Assembly: GCA_035259385.1 (NCBI GenBank)
Contig: DATFWL010000316.1
Coordinates: 1-64,000 of the forward strand
From: QHWK01 sp035259385
Lineage (GTDB): Bacteria > Acidobacteriota > Vicinamibacteria > Vicinamibacterales > CAVVIG01
Length of the DNA stretch: 64,000 nucleotides
Direction: 5' to 3'
A program made the position numbers and the translations under genes. Positions 24,937-34,200 of this stretch are shown here, one piece after another (position 1 is the first letter of the stretch; the number at the start of each line of letters is the position of its first letter). The notes below the pieces were generated by a model that saw only the letters and a program-made list of their open reading frames with translations, searched no databases and was not told where the DNA came from.

Positions 24937-26283
24937 GTGAAGCCAAGATTGATTGTCATCGCCTCGCTCGTGTGGATCGCCGCAGGCGTGGCAGCGGCCC
25001 CGCAGCCCGCCCAACCGGCGGCGGCCGCGCCTCCGAAGATTGCGGTCCTGATCGTCACCGGGCAGAACAATCACAACTGGCGCGGCACTACGCCGCTGCT
25101 CCGCAAGGCGCTCGAGGACACCGGAAAGTTCGAAGTTCGTGTCACCGAGGAGTTCCGCGGCGCCGGCCCGGAGACACTCGCCCCCTATGACCTCGTCGTC
25201 CTGAACTACTTCGAGCGGGGCCGTCCGGAGCTGAAGTGGGGCGAGAAAACCAACGCCGCGTTTCTGGACTTCGTGCGATCGGGCAAGGGAGTCGTCGTCT
25301 ACCACTTCTCGGTGGCTGCGTTCGACGGCTGGACCGAGTACGAGAAGTTGTCGGGAGGAAACTGGAGGCCGAACAACGGACACCATTCGGCGCCGCACAA
25401 CTTCGTCGTGGACGTCAAGGATCAGGAGCATCCGATCACGAAAGGGCTGAAGCTGTCGTTCCCGCAAGCGAACGACGAGCTCTACGCGAATCTGCGCTGG
25501 CAGCCGGCAGGCTCGTACCACGTGCTCGCGACGGCCAACGACGATCATGGGCTCTACGCCGCGAGCCGCACCGATTCACGGGCGCCGCAGCCGCTCGAGG
25601 GCGCGAGTGCGAACGAGCCGATGCTGTGGACCATCGATTACGGCAAGGGGCGGGTCTTCGCGACCGCGCTCGGTCACGATGTCGAACAGGTGCAGACGCC
25701 CGCGTTCGTGACGACGTTCGCGCGCGGCGCGGAGTGGGCCGCCACGGGGAAGGTGACGCTGCCGATTCCGCCGGCGATGGCCGGCACCCCGCCGTCGGGC
25801 GCGCAGGCCGGCACGCCGCCGCCGACGCCCGAAGGATACGTGCCGAGAGGAACGCGCCCCGGAAAAGGGCTCGCCCCCGGCATGAAAGTGACGGACCTGG
25901 GCAAGGGCGCGCGAACCTACCGCATCAGCATGACCAAAGGTGACGAGATCATGTCCGGGCTGACGGACTTTGCGGAGAAGTACCACATCAGGAACGCCCA
26001 CTTCACCGCGCTCGGCGCGATCAACAAGGGCCTGTTCGGCTGGTCGGACGTCGAGCGCGGCCTGGGTCAGAAGAAGATCGAGCTCAATCAGGAAGCCGAA
26101 ATCGTCTCGCTGATGGGCAGCATCACGACCGACAGCCAGGGACGGGGAACCGTGCACGGGCACGGGACCGTCGCTCTCTCCGACGGCGCGGTCAAAGGCG
26201 GCCACTGGTGGGAGGCGCACGTGAGCATCATCGCCGACGTGTTCGTCACGGAAGAGGAAGGCGCGCCGGAACCGCCGAAGTAG
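24937..26283 (+). CDS. Exported fusion of a ThuA-like domain and a PPC/DUF296 domain
   Basis: This is a 448-residue protein. The signal peptide (hydrophobic residues 4-21) precedes a ThuA-like Rossmann domain (~residues 33-270) with N-H-N-W near the start, G-K-G-V-V-V-Y-H-F, and the G-R-V-F-A-T-A-L-G-H strand. A Pro/Ala linker with G-T-P-P runs from ~275 to 310. The C-terminal ~125 residues are a PPC/DUF296 domain: H-F-T-A-L-G-A, L-x-G-S-I, and H-G-H-G-T-V-A-L-S-D-G-A-V-K-G-G-H. PPC domains are usually cytoplasmic DNA-binding or trimerisation modules; here it is presumably exported with ThuA, which may act on trehalose-like or other sugars. GGAGG at 24926-24930 supports the GTG start. Confidence 0.8.
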   Translation: MKPRLIVIASLVWIAAGVAAAPQPAQPAAAAPPKIAVLIVTGQNNHNWRGTTPLLRKALEDTGKFEVRVTEEFRGAGPETLAPYDLVVLNYFERGRPELKWGEKTNAAFLDFVRSGKGVVVYHFSVAAFDGWTEYEKLSGGNWRPNNGHHSAPHNFVVDVKDQEHPITKGLKLSFPQANDELYANLRWQPAGSYHVLATANDDHGLYAASRTDSRAPQPLEGASANEPMLWTIDYGKGRVFATALGHDVEQVQTPAFVTTFARGAEWAATGKVTLPIPPAMAGTPPSGAQAGTPPPTPEGYVPRGTRPGKGLAPGMKVTDLGKGARTYRISMTKGDEIMSGLTDFAEKYHIRNAHFTALGAINKGLFGWSDVERGLGQKKIELNQEAEIVSLMGSITTDSQGRGTVHGHGTVALSDGAVKGGHWWEAHVSIIADVFVTEEEGAPEPPK

Positions 26284-26326
26284 AACCACGGTTCGGATCG
26301 CAGCGATCGCGTATTGAAGGAGGCGA

Positions 26327-29300
26327 TCACGCGACGGCGGGCGTACTCGCTTCCCATGGACGGCTGGTCGCGAACCGCTCGCCGCAGATCGTCATCGCCT
26401 CCGCGAGCGCCGCATCCGGTAGATCGCGCTCGCCGCGCCTGTGACGAAGGACGGCCCGCGACGCAAAGCGAGCGAGTACCAGATCGAGCGCCGTCGCATC
26501 GTTCAGCGACGCGGAAATGAGCGCGCCCCACCCGGACGACGTGCCTGCTGCGAGCCACCGCGCCGCGACCAGATCCTTGTACACGCGCCGCGCATCGGCG
26601 TCGGCGGTGAGGCGCAGCGTCGAGGCAGCCTCCGGCCACTCTGGCGCCGGCTCGGCGAACCACTGTTCGTATCTGCCAACGAGCTCCTGGCGTTCCTGCG
26701 CGAACTTTGGATCGCGCACGCGGCCCGCATGCCATCGGCTTCGCGCGACAAGCCCCAGCTCCGCGACGCGCGCGGGAACGCCAAGCTCGCACCATCGGCT
26801 GGCCAGAGCCAGCAGATGCGCCGACATGTAGCCGGCGAACCCGCCATCCGCCGTTCCTGCTGCTTCCAGCATGGTGGCCGCAGACGTCCGATCGTCCTGT
26901 GTCGCGCCGGCGGCGGCGCGCGCGCTGAGACAGCGGAGGCGCGTGCCCCAGCGGTCGCTCGACGATTCGGCGCGCTGCAGGTACTCCACGAGGGCGTGCG
27001 CCGGCATCGATCGGCGTGCGGCCTCCGCAACCAGCTGCGCGGCCAGATCGAACGTGAAGGTGACGCCTTCCTTCTCGAGGCCGGTCTCGAGAATCCGCTC
27101 CAGCCGCGCCGCAGTCCATTCGACGTCGGGAACGGCGAGCGCAGCCACGCCGAGTGCGACGAGCCCGATGTCGCGATACCTGGGATACGGATTGGCCTCG
27201 ACTGGAACCAGGGCCCGATCGATCAACTCACGACCGCGCGGGTCGCCGGCGAGCGCGATGAGACCGTCGCGCAGCTGCGCGATGTAGTCGCCGGCGCGCT
27301 CTTCGCTGATGTACTCGATCGCGTACTCGGGACTCGGCCGTTCGCTCGTTTGCGCTTCGAGCATCTCGGTCCGCCTGGTGACGGTGTTGAGGAGGGCCTG
27401 CAGATCGCCTGGCGCGGGCAACGCCGCTTTCAGCCGGGCGAGCACCGGCGGCGCCCACGCCGCGTCGAGGCCGATTTCCGACGCGAGCGACGCGTCGATC
27501 GCGACGGCGCTGGCGACGAGCGCCTCGCACAGATCGGTGACGTGCAGCAGCGAACCGTGCAGACGCAGTCCCAGCTGTCGCCCTGACGCCGCGATCAAGG
27601 CGACGGCGGCGTCGCGCCTTCCTGTCCGGACGGCCGCCCAGAGCAGGTACGCGCGCAGCGCCATCATCCAGGCGCTGCTCGTCTTCGCGCCAAGGCCGTA
27701 TGTCTCGGCGCCAGCCGCCGCGGCGTCGAAGCGGCCCTCGCGGGCGCACGAGAAGATCGCGCGGGCGACGCCTTCGGCGCCGACGAGCCGCCGATAGCTC
27801 CCCGCGGCCCTGAACACGTCGAGGAATCGATCGTGCTCGCAGCCGGCGCCGATGGCGATCGTCAGGTCGGTCAGCGTCTGCCGAATCGTGCCGAGCACCT
27901 CCCGCTGCTCGGACTGGAACTCCTCGTCGAGGACGGTTTCGAACAATCGATCGAAGTGGCGCGCCTGGGCCAGGTGCCTCACGCCGTAGGTCAGCGCGTA
28001 GCGCCGCCTCCGGCCGCGCCATCCCTCGCAGTATGCGAGCAACTTCGCGTCGAACGGCGCGACCTCGGGAAACTTCCGCACGTAGTCACGAAATCGCGGA
28101 TGCGCGAACGCATAGCCGTCCTCGTCGGAGCCCGCGACGACGCGCCGCATGCTGGCGACGAGGCGGCGGATTGGATCGTCGGTCCACGAGCCGCGCAGGC
28201 CCTCGTGCAGGCCGATCAGATCGTCGCGCCCGATCGGTCCCAGCACCGCGGCAAGCGTGCCGAGCAGATCGAGCGCTTCTTTCGTGCCGGCCTCGGCAAC
28301 CGTCGCCTTCCACCACTCGGCGAGGTAGCCCTCGAGGCGGCGCGGCTGCCGGTCGACGTTCGCGGCGTCGACGTCGCCACGCTCGATCGCGTCGGCGAGA
28401 AACGTCACGTACAACGGGTCGGCGCCCTCGACCGTGTCCTGCGGAGTCGTGACCGTGATCACCTTCGCGAGCAGCGACGGCTCGTCGGCGAAAGCGCCCG
28501 CCTTCTTTCCGGCAAGTCGCAGCGCCGCGGCGACGTCGGTCGACGAGAACCCGCTCAGCGCGAGGTAGGCGGTGCGCCCGGGAGGGAATCCGTACTCGTC
28601 CGCCAGATCCTGCCCGACGTCGCGCACGGTGACGATGATCTTGAAGTTCTGGCCAGGGGTGACGTTGAAATACGGCTTCAGACTGAAGCCGCTGACCTCG
28701 TCGAGTCCGTCCACGACGAGCAGGTGCCGCTCGCGCAAATCGCGCTTCACCAGCGAGTGATAGGCGGCCACCCAGCCGCTCAGCGTCGTCGGCGACTGCC
28801 AGGTGTCCAGGGCGGGAACATCCCAGAGCCTGAGCTGCTGAACGGTATTTCTCAGGAAGCCCTGCTCGCCGAGCATCTCCCGGAGAGAGCCTGATGCGTA
28901 GCGGGTCGTGAAGAAGTGATACGCGCAGTCGTCCCGATACTGGTCGATCGTTTTCACCGCGAGCGCCGTCTTGCCGTAGCCGGCCGGCGCCGAAACCACG
29001 AGATAGCGTGCGTCGGCCGAATCGAGGAAGGTCGCGATTCGCGCGACGTCGTGCTCACGGCCGCCGAACCGCGCGTAGTCGGCGAACAGCGGCTCGAACA
29101 CGTAGCGCTCGAGCACGGTACCGCCGCGCTGACGGAACAGCCACTTGAGCAGGCTGTCATACAGCTTGTAGCGGAAGTCCGACGGATCCGTGAACGTGCT
29201 GCGGATCAGATGGTTGATCTGCGCCTTGAACGCGGCGAGCTTCGCTTGATCCTCGCCGGGATAACCGGGCAGCCTCGCCGCCGCGTCGGCGAGGAAGCAG

Positions 29301-29575
29301 AGACGATCGAGTCCGAGCCGCCCGGCGTACTCGAACTCGAGCTCGGTGACCGACTTGTCGTGGCCGGCTTCGATGTACCCATAGCGATTGGCGATGATGC
29401 CGACATACACGTTCGACTCTTTCACCTTCGACTGGCTGCCGGCGGTTGCGCCGACGCCCATCGATTCGAAGTCCTCCATGCCGACCGGAATCAGCGACAG
29501 GCGCGCGCAGACTTCCCGCGCAGCCGCCCGATAGTCGGCGAGATCTTCGCTGGTGCTGCTGATGAACGCTTTCAT
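26327..29575 (-). CDS. DUF4062-NACHT STAND ATPase with helical repeat region
   Basis: This is a 1,082-residue protein. Residues 1-140 form a DUF4062 (TIR-like fold) domain beginning M-K-A-F-I-S-S-T-S-E-D-L and holding D-K-S-V-T-E-L-E-F. Next is a STAND/NACHT P-loop ATPase: Walker A A-P-A-G-Y-G-K-T-A-L near residue 195 and Walker B L-L-V-V-D-G-L-D-E-V near 285. The remaining ~600 residues are Ala/Leu-rich helices with a repeat-like layout, as in sensing arms of STAND proteins. ATG 29575 is chosen since homology starts there; the upstream frame is Arg-rich shadow. It stands alone between metabolic genes. The layout matches bacterial NLR-like or Avs-like antiphage proteins (inference), though regulatory STAND roles are also known. 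Confidence 0.85.
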   Translation of the reverse strand: MKAFISSTSEDLADYRAAAREVCARLSLIPVGMEDFESMGVGATAGSQSKVKESNVYVGIIANRYGYIEAGHDKSVTELEFEYAGRLGLDRLCFLADAAARLPGYPGEDQAKLAAFKAQINHLIRSTFTDPSDFRYKLYDSLLKWLFRQRGGTVLERYVFEPLFADYARFGGREHDVARIATFLDSADARYLVVSAPAGYGKTALAVKTIDQYRDDCAYHFFTTRYASGSLREMLGEQGFLRNTVQQLRLWDVPALDTWQSPTTLSGWVAAYHSLVKRDLRERHLLVVDGLDEVSGFSLKPYFNVTPGQNFKIIVTVRDVGQDLADEYGFPPGRTAYLALSGFSSTDVAAALRLAGKKAGAFADEPSLLAKVITVTTPQDTVEGADPLYVTFLADAIERGDVDAANVDRQPRRLEGYLAEWWKATVAEAGTKEALDLLGTLAAVLGPIGRDDLIGLHEGLRGSWTDDPIRRLVASMRRVVAGSDEDGYAFAHPRFRDYVRKFPEVAPFDAKLLAYCEGWRGRRRRYALTYGVRHLAQARHFDRLFETVLDEEFQSEQREVLGTIRQTLTDLTIAIGAGCEHDRFLDVFRAAGSYRRLVGAEGVARAIFSCAREGRFDAAAAGAETYGLGAKTSSAWMMALRAYLLWAAVRTGRRDAAVALIAASGRQLGLRLHGSLLHVTDLCEALVASAVAIDASLASEIGLDAAWAPPVLARLKAALPAPGDLQALLNTVTRRTEMLEAQTSERPSPEYAIEYISEERAGDYIAQLRDGLIALAGDPRGRELIDRALVPVEANPYPRYRDIGLVALGVAALAVPDVEWTAARLERILETGLEKEGVTFTFDLAAQLVAEAARRSMPAHALVEYLQRAESSSDRWGTRLRCLSARAAAGATQDDRTSAATMLEAAGTADGGFAGYMSAHLLALASRWCELGVPARVAELGLVARSRWHAGRVRDPKFAQERQELVGRYEQWFAEPAPEWPEAASTLRLTADADARRVYKDLVAARWLAAGTSSGWGALISASLNDATALDLVLARFASRAVLRHRRGERDLPDAALAEAMTICGERFATSRPWEASTPAVA

Positions 29576-29703
29576 GACGCCAGATGACGCTCCACGAGCA
29601 GTCCGGCCACGCGCCGATGCGCAGGGATATATACTCCAGCGCTGCGGCATCCGGAAGGCGAGGTGCGATTCGAGCCGCGCGCGGCGCCGCTGGTTGATGT
29701 GAC

Positions 29704-30810
29704 GTGGATCCCACGCTGGTATACGTCGGCACCTATACCGGGCCGAAGAGCCAGGGCATCTATCTGTATCGGCTGGAGCCGGACCGTTCAGTCCTTTCTC
29801 AAAACATCGCGCTGGTTCCACTGGGGCTCGCCGCCGCTTCGTCGAATCCATCCTTTCTCGAGCTCGACGCGAACCGGCGGCTGCTGTTCGCGGTGAACGA
29901 GGTCGGTCAGTTCGCCGGCCGCGCGACCGGCGCCGTCAGCGCCTTCGCGATCGATCGGCCGAAAGGCACCCTGACCCTGATCAACCAGCGTCCATCGATG
30001 GGCACGGCGCCGTGCCACCTGCTGCTCGATCGGACCGGACGGCATCTGCTGGTCGCGAACTACGGGAGCGGCAGCGTGGCGGTGCTGCCGGTCGCCTCCA
30101 ATGGGCGGCTCGGCGAGGCGAGCCACGTCGTCCAGCACACCGGCAGCAGCGTGAATCCGGATCGCCAGAAAGGGCCGCACGCCCACTGCGTCACCGTCGA
30201 TCGTGCGAACCGCTACGTCTTCGTCTGCGACCTCGGGCTGGACAAGGTGATGGCCTACCGTTTCGACGCGCAGCGCGGGACCCTGACGGCGCACGATCCG
30301 CCCTTCGCATCGGTGAAGCCGGGCGCCGGGCCGCGTCACATGGTCTTTCGTCCCGACGGCCGGTTCGCCTACGTCGTCAACGAACTGCACTCCACGGTCA
30401 CGGCGTTCCGCTACGACGCGGACGGCGGCGTCATGCACGAACTCCAGACGATTTCGACGCTGCCGGCACACTTCGACGGCGCGAACAGCGGCGCCGAGGT
30501 CGACGTGCATCCGTCTGGCAAATGGTTGTACGCGTCGAATCGCGGCCACAACAGCGTCGTGCTGTTCAGCATCGACGCAAACGACGGCACGCTGGTCTAT
30601 GTCGAGGAACAAGGAACCGGAGGATTCAAGCCGCGTCACTTCGGGATCGATCCTTCCGCAACATTTCTCGCGGTCGGGAATCAGGACTCCGACACGATTC
30701 TCGTGGCGCGGGTGGACGGCGGCAGCGGACGGCTGAGGCCGTCCGGCGTCCTTGGGTACGCACCGTCGCCAGTCTGCATGAAGTTTCTGCTGCCGGAGCA
30801 ACCGAAGTGA
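29704..30810 (+). CDS. Lactonase-family seven-bladed beta-propeller protein
   Basis: This 368-residue protein starts with the family motif Y-V-G-T-Y-T and has L-L-V-A-N-Y-G-S-G-S-V and G-P-H-A-H-C-V, then G-P-R-H-M-V-F and Y-A-S-N-R-G-H-N-S, the standard segments of 6-phosphogluconolactonase (Pgl)-like/carboxymuconate cyclase propellers. It has no clear signal peptide. The GTG at 29704 lacks a strong SD. Its stop overlaps the GTG of the DUF1552 gene. It may hydrolyse a lactone made by the exported dehydrogenases around it (inference). Confidence 0.87.
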   Translation: MDPTLVYVGTYTGPKSQGIYLYRLEPDRSVLSQNIALVPLGLAAASSNPSFLELDANRRLLFAVNEVGQFAGRATGAVSAFAIDRPKGTLTLINQRPSMGTAPCHLLLDRTGRHLLVANYGSGSVAVLPVASNGRLGEASHVVQHTGSSVNPDRQKGPHAHCVTVDRANRYVFVCDLGLDKVMAYRFDAQRGTLTAHDPPFASVKPGAGPRHMVFRPDGRFAYVVNELHSTVTAFRYDADGGVMHELQTISTLPAHFDGANSGAEVDVHPSGKWLYASNRGHNSVVLFSIDANDGTLVYVEEQGTGGFKPRHFGIDPSATFLAVGNQDSDTILVARVDGGSGRLRPSGVLGYAPSPVCMKFLLPEQPK

Positions 30811-32045
30811 CGGGCACGATCTCGCGGCGGACGATTCTGCGCGCTGCCGGGGCGGCCATCGCGTTGCCGTGGCTCGAGTCGCTCCCCGCGCTCGCCGCGC
30901 CCGATCGCGCGACCGGATTTCCCAAGCGGTTTGCCGTCCTGTTCATGGGGAACGGCGTCAACGGCAACCACTGGTGGGCGCGCGGCTGCGGCGCCGCGAT
31001 GACCTTGAGCCGATCGCTCCAACCGCTCGAGCCCGTGAAACACAAGATCAATGTGATCAACGGGCTGTTCAACAAACCGTCCGTCGGGAACGGGATCCAT
31101 CCCGCGCAGACCGGCAACCTCCTGTCCGGAGTCCCCCTCCGCAAGGGTTTGACGATGCGAGCCGGCGTCACTGTTGATCAGGTGCTCGCCAGCCAAATCG
31201 GGCGGGACACCGATCTGCCGAGCGTGGTGATGGCATCGGAGCGCCCGGCGATCGGATGTCACGAGACCGGCTTCTCGATGGCTTACAGCTCGTGCCTGTC
31301 GTGGCGGCGCGCTGACGCCCCCGTGGCGGCCGACGTCGATCCGCCGCGTGCGTTCGATCGCGTGTTCGCGCGCTGCGCCAGCGGCCCACGCCAGAGCATC
31401 GTGGATCGCCTCAGCAATCGCACCCGGCGCGTCGAGTGGAGCGCGAGCGCCGCCGACAGGCAGCGCCTGGACGGATATCTCACCTGCGTCCGCGACGTCG
31501 AGACGCGCGCCGACCGGATGCGATCCGATCCAGCTCCGGATCTTCGCGATCGCACGCGTCTGATGTGCGACATCGTCGCGCTCGCCTTTCAGACCAACCG
31601 CACGCGCGTCGCGTCGATGCTCCTCGCCGCCGACCTGTCATCGCTGTCCTATGCGTTCCTGGACGTGCGCGGCGATCATCACTCGGCGTCGCACGACGAC
31701 CTCTCGGACGGGTACGAGCGCATCGTCCGCTTCCACGTGAGCCAGCTTGCCTACCTCGCCGAACGGCTCGACTCGATGCCTGAAGGTGAAGGGACCGTGC
31801 TCGACAACTGCTGCCTGCTCTGGCTGTCGAACATGTGGGCAGGGTGGAAGCACGACAACATGAAGCTGCCGGTGGTCACCGCGGGCGGACTCGGCGGCAC
31901 GCTTGCGACCGGCCGCTCGCTCGAGTACCTCTACGCCGGCGACGAGAAGCGGCGGTTATGCAGTCTGTATCTGTCGATCATGGAGCGCATGGGCGTGACG
32001 ATCGACCGGTTCGGCGACGCCGACCGCCCACTCGAGAACTTGTGA
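30807..32045 (+). CDS. DUF1552 Tat-exported protein
   Basis: This 412-residue protein begins with S-R-R-T-I-L-R-A-A-G-A-A-I-A-L-P-W-L-E-S, the Tat-type lead typical of DUF1552, then F-A-V-L-F-M-G-N-G-V-N, and later M-L-C-D-I-x-A-L-A-F-Q-T-N-R-T-R-V and a D-N-C-C-L-L-W-L-S-N-M motif. GTG 30807 overlaps the stop of the lactonase gene. DUF1552 proteins are often found with DUF1592/PSCyt-type cytochrome proteins and act in unknown extracytoplasmic processes; no such partner is seen here. Confidence 0.85.
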   Translation: MTGTISRRTILRAAGAAIALPWLESLPALAAPDRATGFPKRFAVLFMGNGVNGNHWWARGCGAAMTLSRSLQPLEPVKHKINVINGLFNKPSVGNGIHPAQTGNLLSGVPLRKGLTMRAGVTVDQVLASQIGRDTDLPSVVMASERPAIGCHETGFSMAYSSCLSWRRADAPVAADVDPPRAFDRVFARCASGPRQSIVDRLSNRTRRVEWSASAADRQRLDGYLTCVRDVETRADRMRSDPAPDLRDRTRLMCDIVALAFQTNRTRVASMLLAADLSSLSYAFLDVRGDHHSASHDDLSDGYERIVRFHVSQLAYLAERLDSMPEGEGTVLDNCCLLWLSNMWAGWKHDNMKLPVVTAGGLGGTLATGRSLEYLYAGDEKRRLCSLYLSIMERMGVTIDRFGDADRPLENL

Positions 32046-32052
32046 CGTCCAC

Positions 32053-32094
32053 GGGAACGCAGAGCACGCAGACACGCGCAGAGAACGCGGGGAC
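32053..32094. repeat. Degenerate ACGCAGAG/ACACGCG intergenic repeat
   Basis: The 98-bp gap between the convergent DUF1552 and CBM9-like genes contains overlapping near-repeats of AACGCAGAG, CACGCAGAC and ACGCGCAGAGAACGC. It resembles the tract at 15544-15570 and looks like a dispersed low-complexity repeat. No T-rich terminator was seen. Confidence 0.35.
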
Positions 32095-32143
32095 GTTGTT
32101 TCACGCTTTTGATGTCGCAAATTAACGGGGTATCGCGAATCGA

Positions 32144-32875
32144 TCAGCGATCGACGAACACCAGTTCGCCGAAGCGCTGGTACTCGTGGAAGCCGTCGTC
32201 CACCTGCGCCCACTCCCAGCGCGAGCGTTTGCCGCCGTCGTAGTCCATGCGGTAGACGTTGGCGCGCCACCGCGTTCCGGGCTTCGGCGGGACGTTCTGC
32301 AGCGGCCGCAGCAGCGCGTATGGAATGAAGAATTCCGCGCGCCACCCCTCGATGTCGGCGTGCGGCTGCTTCGGACCTCCGATCGTCGCGGTCGCCTTGC
32401 GGGTCAACCGATCGCGCTCGTAATGCCACGGCCGCCAGCCGAGGAACTGCCCGCCGAAGTTCGGAATCAGGATTGGGAGCTCGTGATTGAGCGGCGAGAT
32501 CTCGTACTCGAAATAGGTGGGATAGCGCTCGTCGGTCCAGAGGAAGACCTCGAAGACGTCCTCGTTCCACAAGTCCATGAAGTCTTCGGTCATGGACGCC
32601 GTCAGCATGTGATCGGTGCCCTCGATCAGGAAGTACAGGCCGGTGGTGGAGTAGAGCGCCTTGAACCGCGTGTCGTACGGGTGACCGTCAGCTTCGCGGC
32701 GATGCAGCGCGACCCATTCGGCGTCCCGCCAGGCGGCGTTGTCGCCGGCACCGGTCACTTCGAAATCGCCGGCCGGCTTCACCGACAGCCGCGGCCGCTC
32801 GTCACGCTGCGCGTGCGCGGCGGTGTGCAGGCACAGCGTCAGGGCCGACAGCAGCAGGACGGGCACCGGTTTCAT
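32144..32875 (-). CDS. Secreted CBM9/DOMON-like carbohydrate-binding protein
   Basis: This 243-residue protein has a clear signal peptide (residues 1-22 ending in A-H-A-Q). The rest is a single beta-sandwich with F-x-x-x-Y-S-x-x-G-L-Y-F, N-E-D-V-F-E-V-F-L-W-T-D, Y-F-E-Y-E-I-S-P-L and A-E-F-F-I-P-Y, the strand pattern of carbohydrate-binding family 9-like domains. It is usually linked to polysaccharide or sugar sensing. It diverges from larA with only 41 bp between start codons. Confidence 0.82.
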   Translation of the reverse strand: MKPVPVLLLSALTLCLHTAAHAQRDERPRLSVKPAGDFEVTGAGDNAAWRDAEWVALHRREADGHPYDTRFKALYSTTGLYFLIEGTDHMLTASMTEDFMDLWNEDVFEVFLWTDERYPTYFEYEISPLNHELPILIPNFGGQFLGWRPWHYERDRLTRKATATIGGPKQPHADIEGWRAEFFIPYALLRPLQNVPPKPGTRWRANVYRMDYDGGKRSRWEWAQVDDGFHEYQRFGELVFVDR

Positions 32876-32904
32876 TGCGGAGAGTCTACGTCGGTTCAGG
32901 TACG

Positions 32905-32910
32905 TATAAT
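32905..32910 (+). promoter_or_regulatory. larA: Consensus -10 (TATAAT) next to the larA start
   Basis: TATAAT ends six bases before the ATG at 32917, placing the expected +1 at or near the start codon. No Shine-Dalgarno is present, so the transcript may be leaderless. No good -35 hexamer occurs 17 bp upstream, so the call rests on the -10 alone. Confidence 0.5.
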
Positions 32911-32916
32911 CGCGGA

Positions 32917-34200
32917 ATGCGCGTCCGGCTCGATTACGGCACCGATGGGCTCGAGGTCGATCTGCCCGACGACCGCCTGACCATCATCGAGCCACGGTTC
33001 CGCCCTGCCGTCAGCGATACCCACGCGGCGCTCGTCGCTGCGCTGCGCGCACCGGTCGGCGCGCCGCCGCTGCGCGAGCTCACCAGCCGCGGCGGGCGGG
33101 TGGCGGTGTCGGTGTGCGACATCACCCGGGCGCAGCCGCGCCGCGAGATGCTCGAGGCGCTGTTCGAAGAGATGCCTGACGTCCGCGCCAGCGACGTCAC
33201 CATCCTGGTCGCCACCGGCACGCATCGCTGCAACACGCCAGCGGAGATCGAGGCGATGCTCGGTCGCGATCTCATGCGGCGCTACCGCGTGATCAACCAC
33301 GACAGCCGCGACGAATCCGCGCTCGTCGACGCCGGCGAGACGGCCAGCGGCGCGCCGGTGTACCTCAATCGGCGCTGGCTGGATGCCGACGTGCGGATTA
33401 CGACCGGGTTCGTCGAACCGCATTTCTTTGCCGGCTTCAGCGGCGGTCCGAAGATGGTCGCGCCCGGGCTGGCGGGGCTCCAGACCACGCTCGTCCTGCA
33501 CGACGCCGCACGCATCGCGCATCCGATGGCGACGTGGGGCGTCACCGACGGGAACCCGATCCACGACGACATCCGCGAGATCGCCCGGATGACGGGCGTT
33601 CACTTCGCGCTGGACGTGACGCTGAATCGTGCGCAGCAGATCACCGCGGTGTTCGCCGGCGAGCTCTTCGCCGAGCATCGTGCCGCGTGCGCGGCGGCGA
33701 AGCGCGACGCCATGCGCGAAGTAGAGGCGCCGTTCGACGTGGTGCTCACCACCAACGCCGGCTATCCGCTCGACCAGAACCTGTACCAGGCCGTGAAGGG
33801 GATGTCGGCCGCGGCCACGGTGGTGAAGCGTGGCGGCACGATTGTCTGCGCCGCCGAGTGCCGCGACGGTCTGCCCGCGCACGGCGCGTACGGCGAAGTG
33901 CTCGCTGCGCGCTCCAGCCCGCAGGAACTGCTCGCGATGATCACCGCGCCCGGCTATTCGAAGCCCGACCAGTGGCAGGTACAGATCCAGGCGCAGGTGC
34001 AGACGAAGGCGAGGGTGCTGGTGAAGGCCAGCGGCCTGTCTCACCGCGAGATCCACGCCGCGCACTTCGATCCAATCGACGAGGTCGGCGACGCCGTCAG
34101 ACGAGCGCTGGCCGACGCCGGGCCGCAGGCGACGCTGTGCGTGCTGCCGCAGGGGCCGCAAACGATTCCCTATCTGGAACGCGAGGAGTCGATCACATGA
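32917..34200 (+). CDS. larA: LarA-type nickel-dependent 2-hydroxyacid racemase
   Basis: This 427-residue protein matches LarA in length and motifs: D-I-T-R near residue 70, A-T-G-T-H-R near 100, then E-P-H-F-F-A-G-F-S-G-G-P-K-M-V-A-P-G, which includes the His and Lys that bind the nickel-pincer cofactor, and G-Y-P-L-D-Q-N-L-Y-Q-A-x-K-G-M. The family racemises or epimerises 2-hydroxyacids through a tethered pincer nucleotide made by LarB, LarC and LarE; none of those is in the window. The broader LarA family includes enzymes for many substrates, so lactate is not assured. Cytoplasmic. Its stop overlaps the ATG of the SelA-like gene (ATGA), so the two are co-translated. Confidence 0.88.
   Translation: MRVRLDYGTDGLEVDLPDDRLTIIEPRFRPAVSDTHAALVAALRAPVGAPPLRELTSRGGRVAVSVCDITRAQPRREMLEALFEEMPDVRASDVTILVATGTHRCNTPAEIEAMLGRDLMRRYRVINHDSRDESALVDAGETASGAPVYLNRRWLDADVRITTGFVEPHFFAGFSGGPKMVAPGLAGLQTTLVLHDAARIAHPMATWGVTDGNPIHDDIREIARMTGVHFALDVTLNRAQQITAVFAGELFAEHRAACAAAKRDAMREVEAPFDVVLTTNAGYPLDQNLYQAVKGMSAAATVVKRGGTIVCAAECRDGLPAHGAYGEVLAARSSPQELLAMITAPGYSKPDQWQVQIQAQVQTKARVLVKASGLSHREIHAAHFDPIDEVGDAVRRALADAGPQATLCVLPQGPQTIPYLEREESIT

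Noticed and set aside
29576..29851. 92-residue upstream extension of the STAND protein
   Set aside because: Arg/Pro-rich sequence with no homology; DUF4062 starts at its usual position with ATG 29575, and the extension would run into the divergent lactonase gene.
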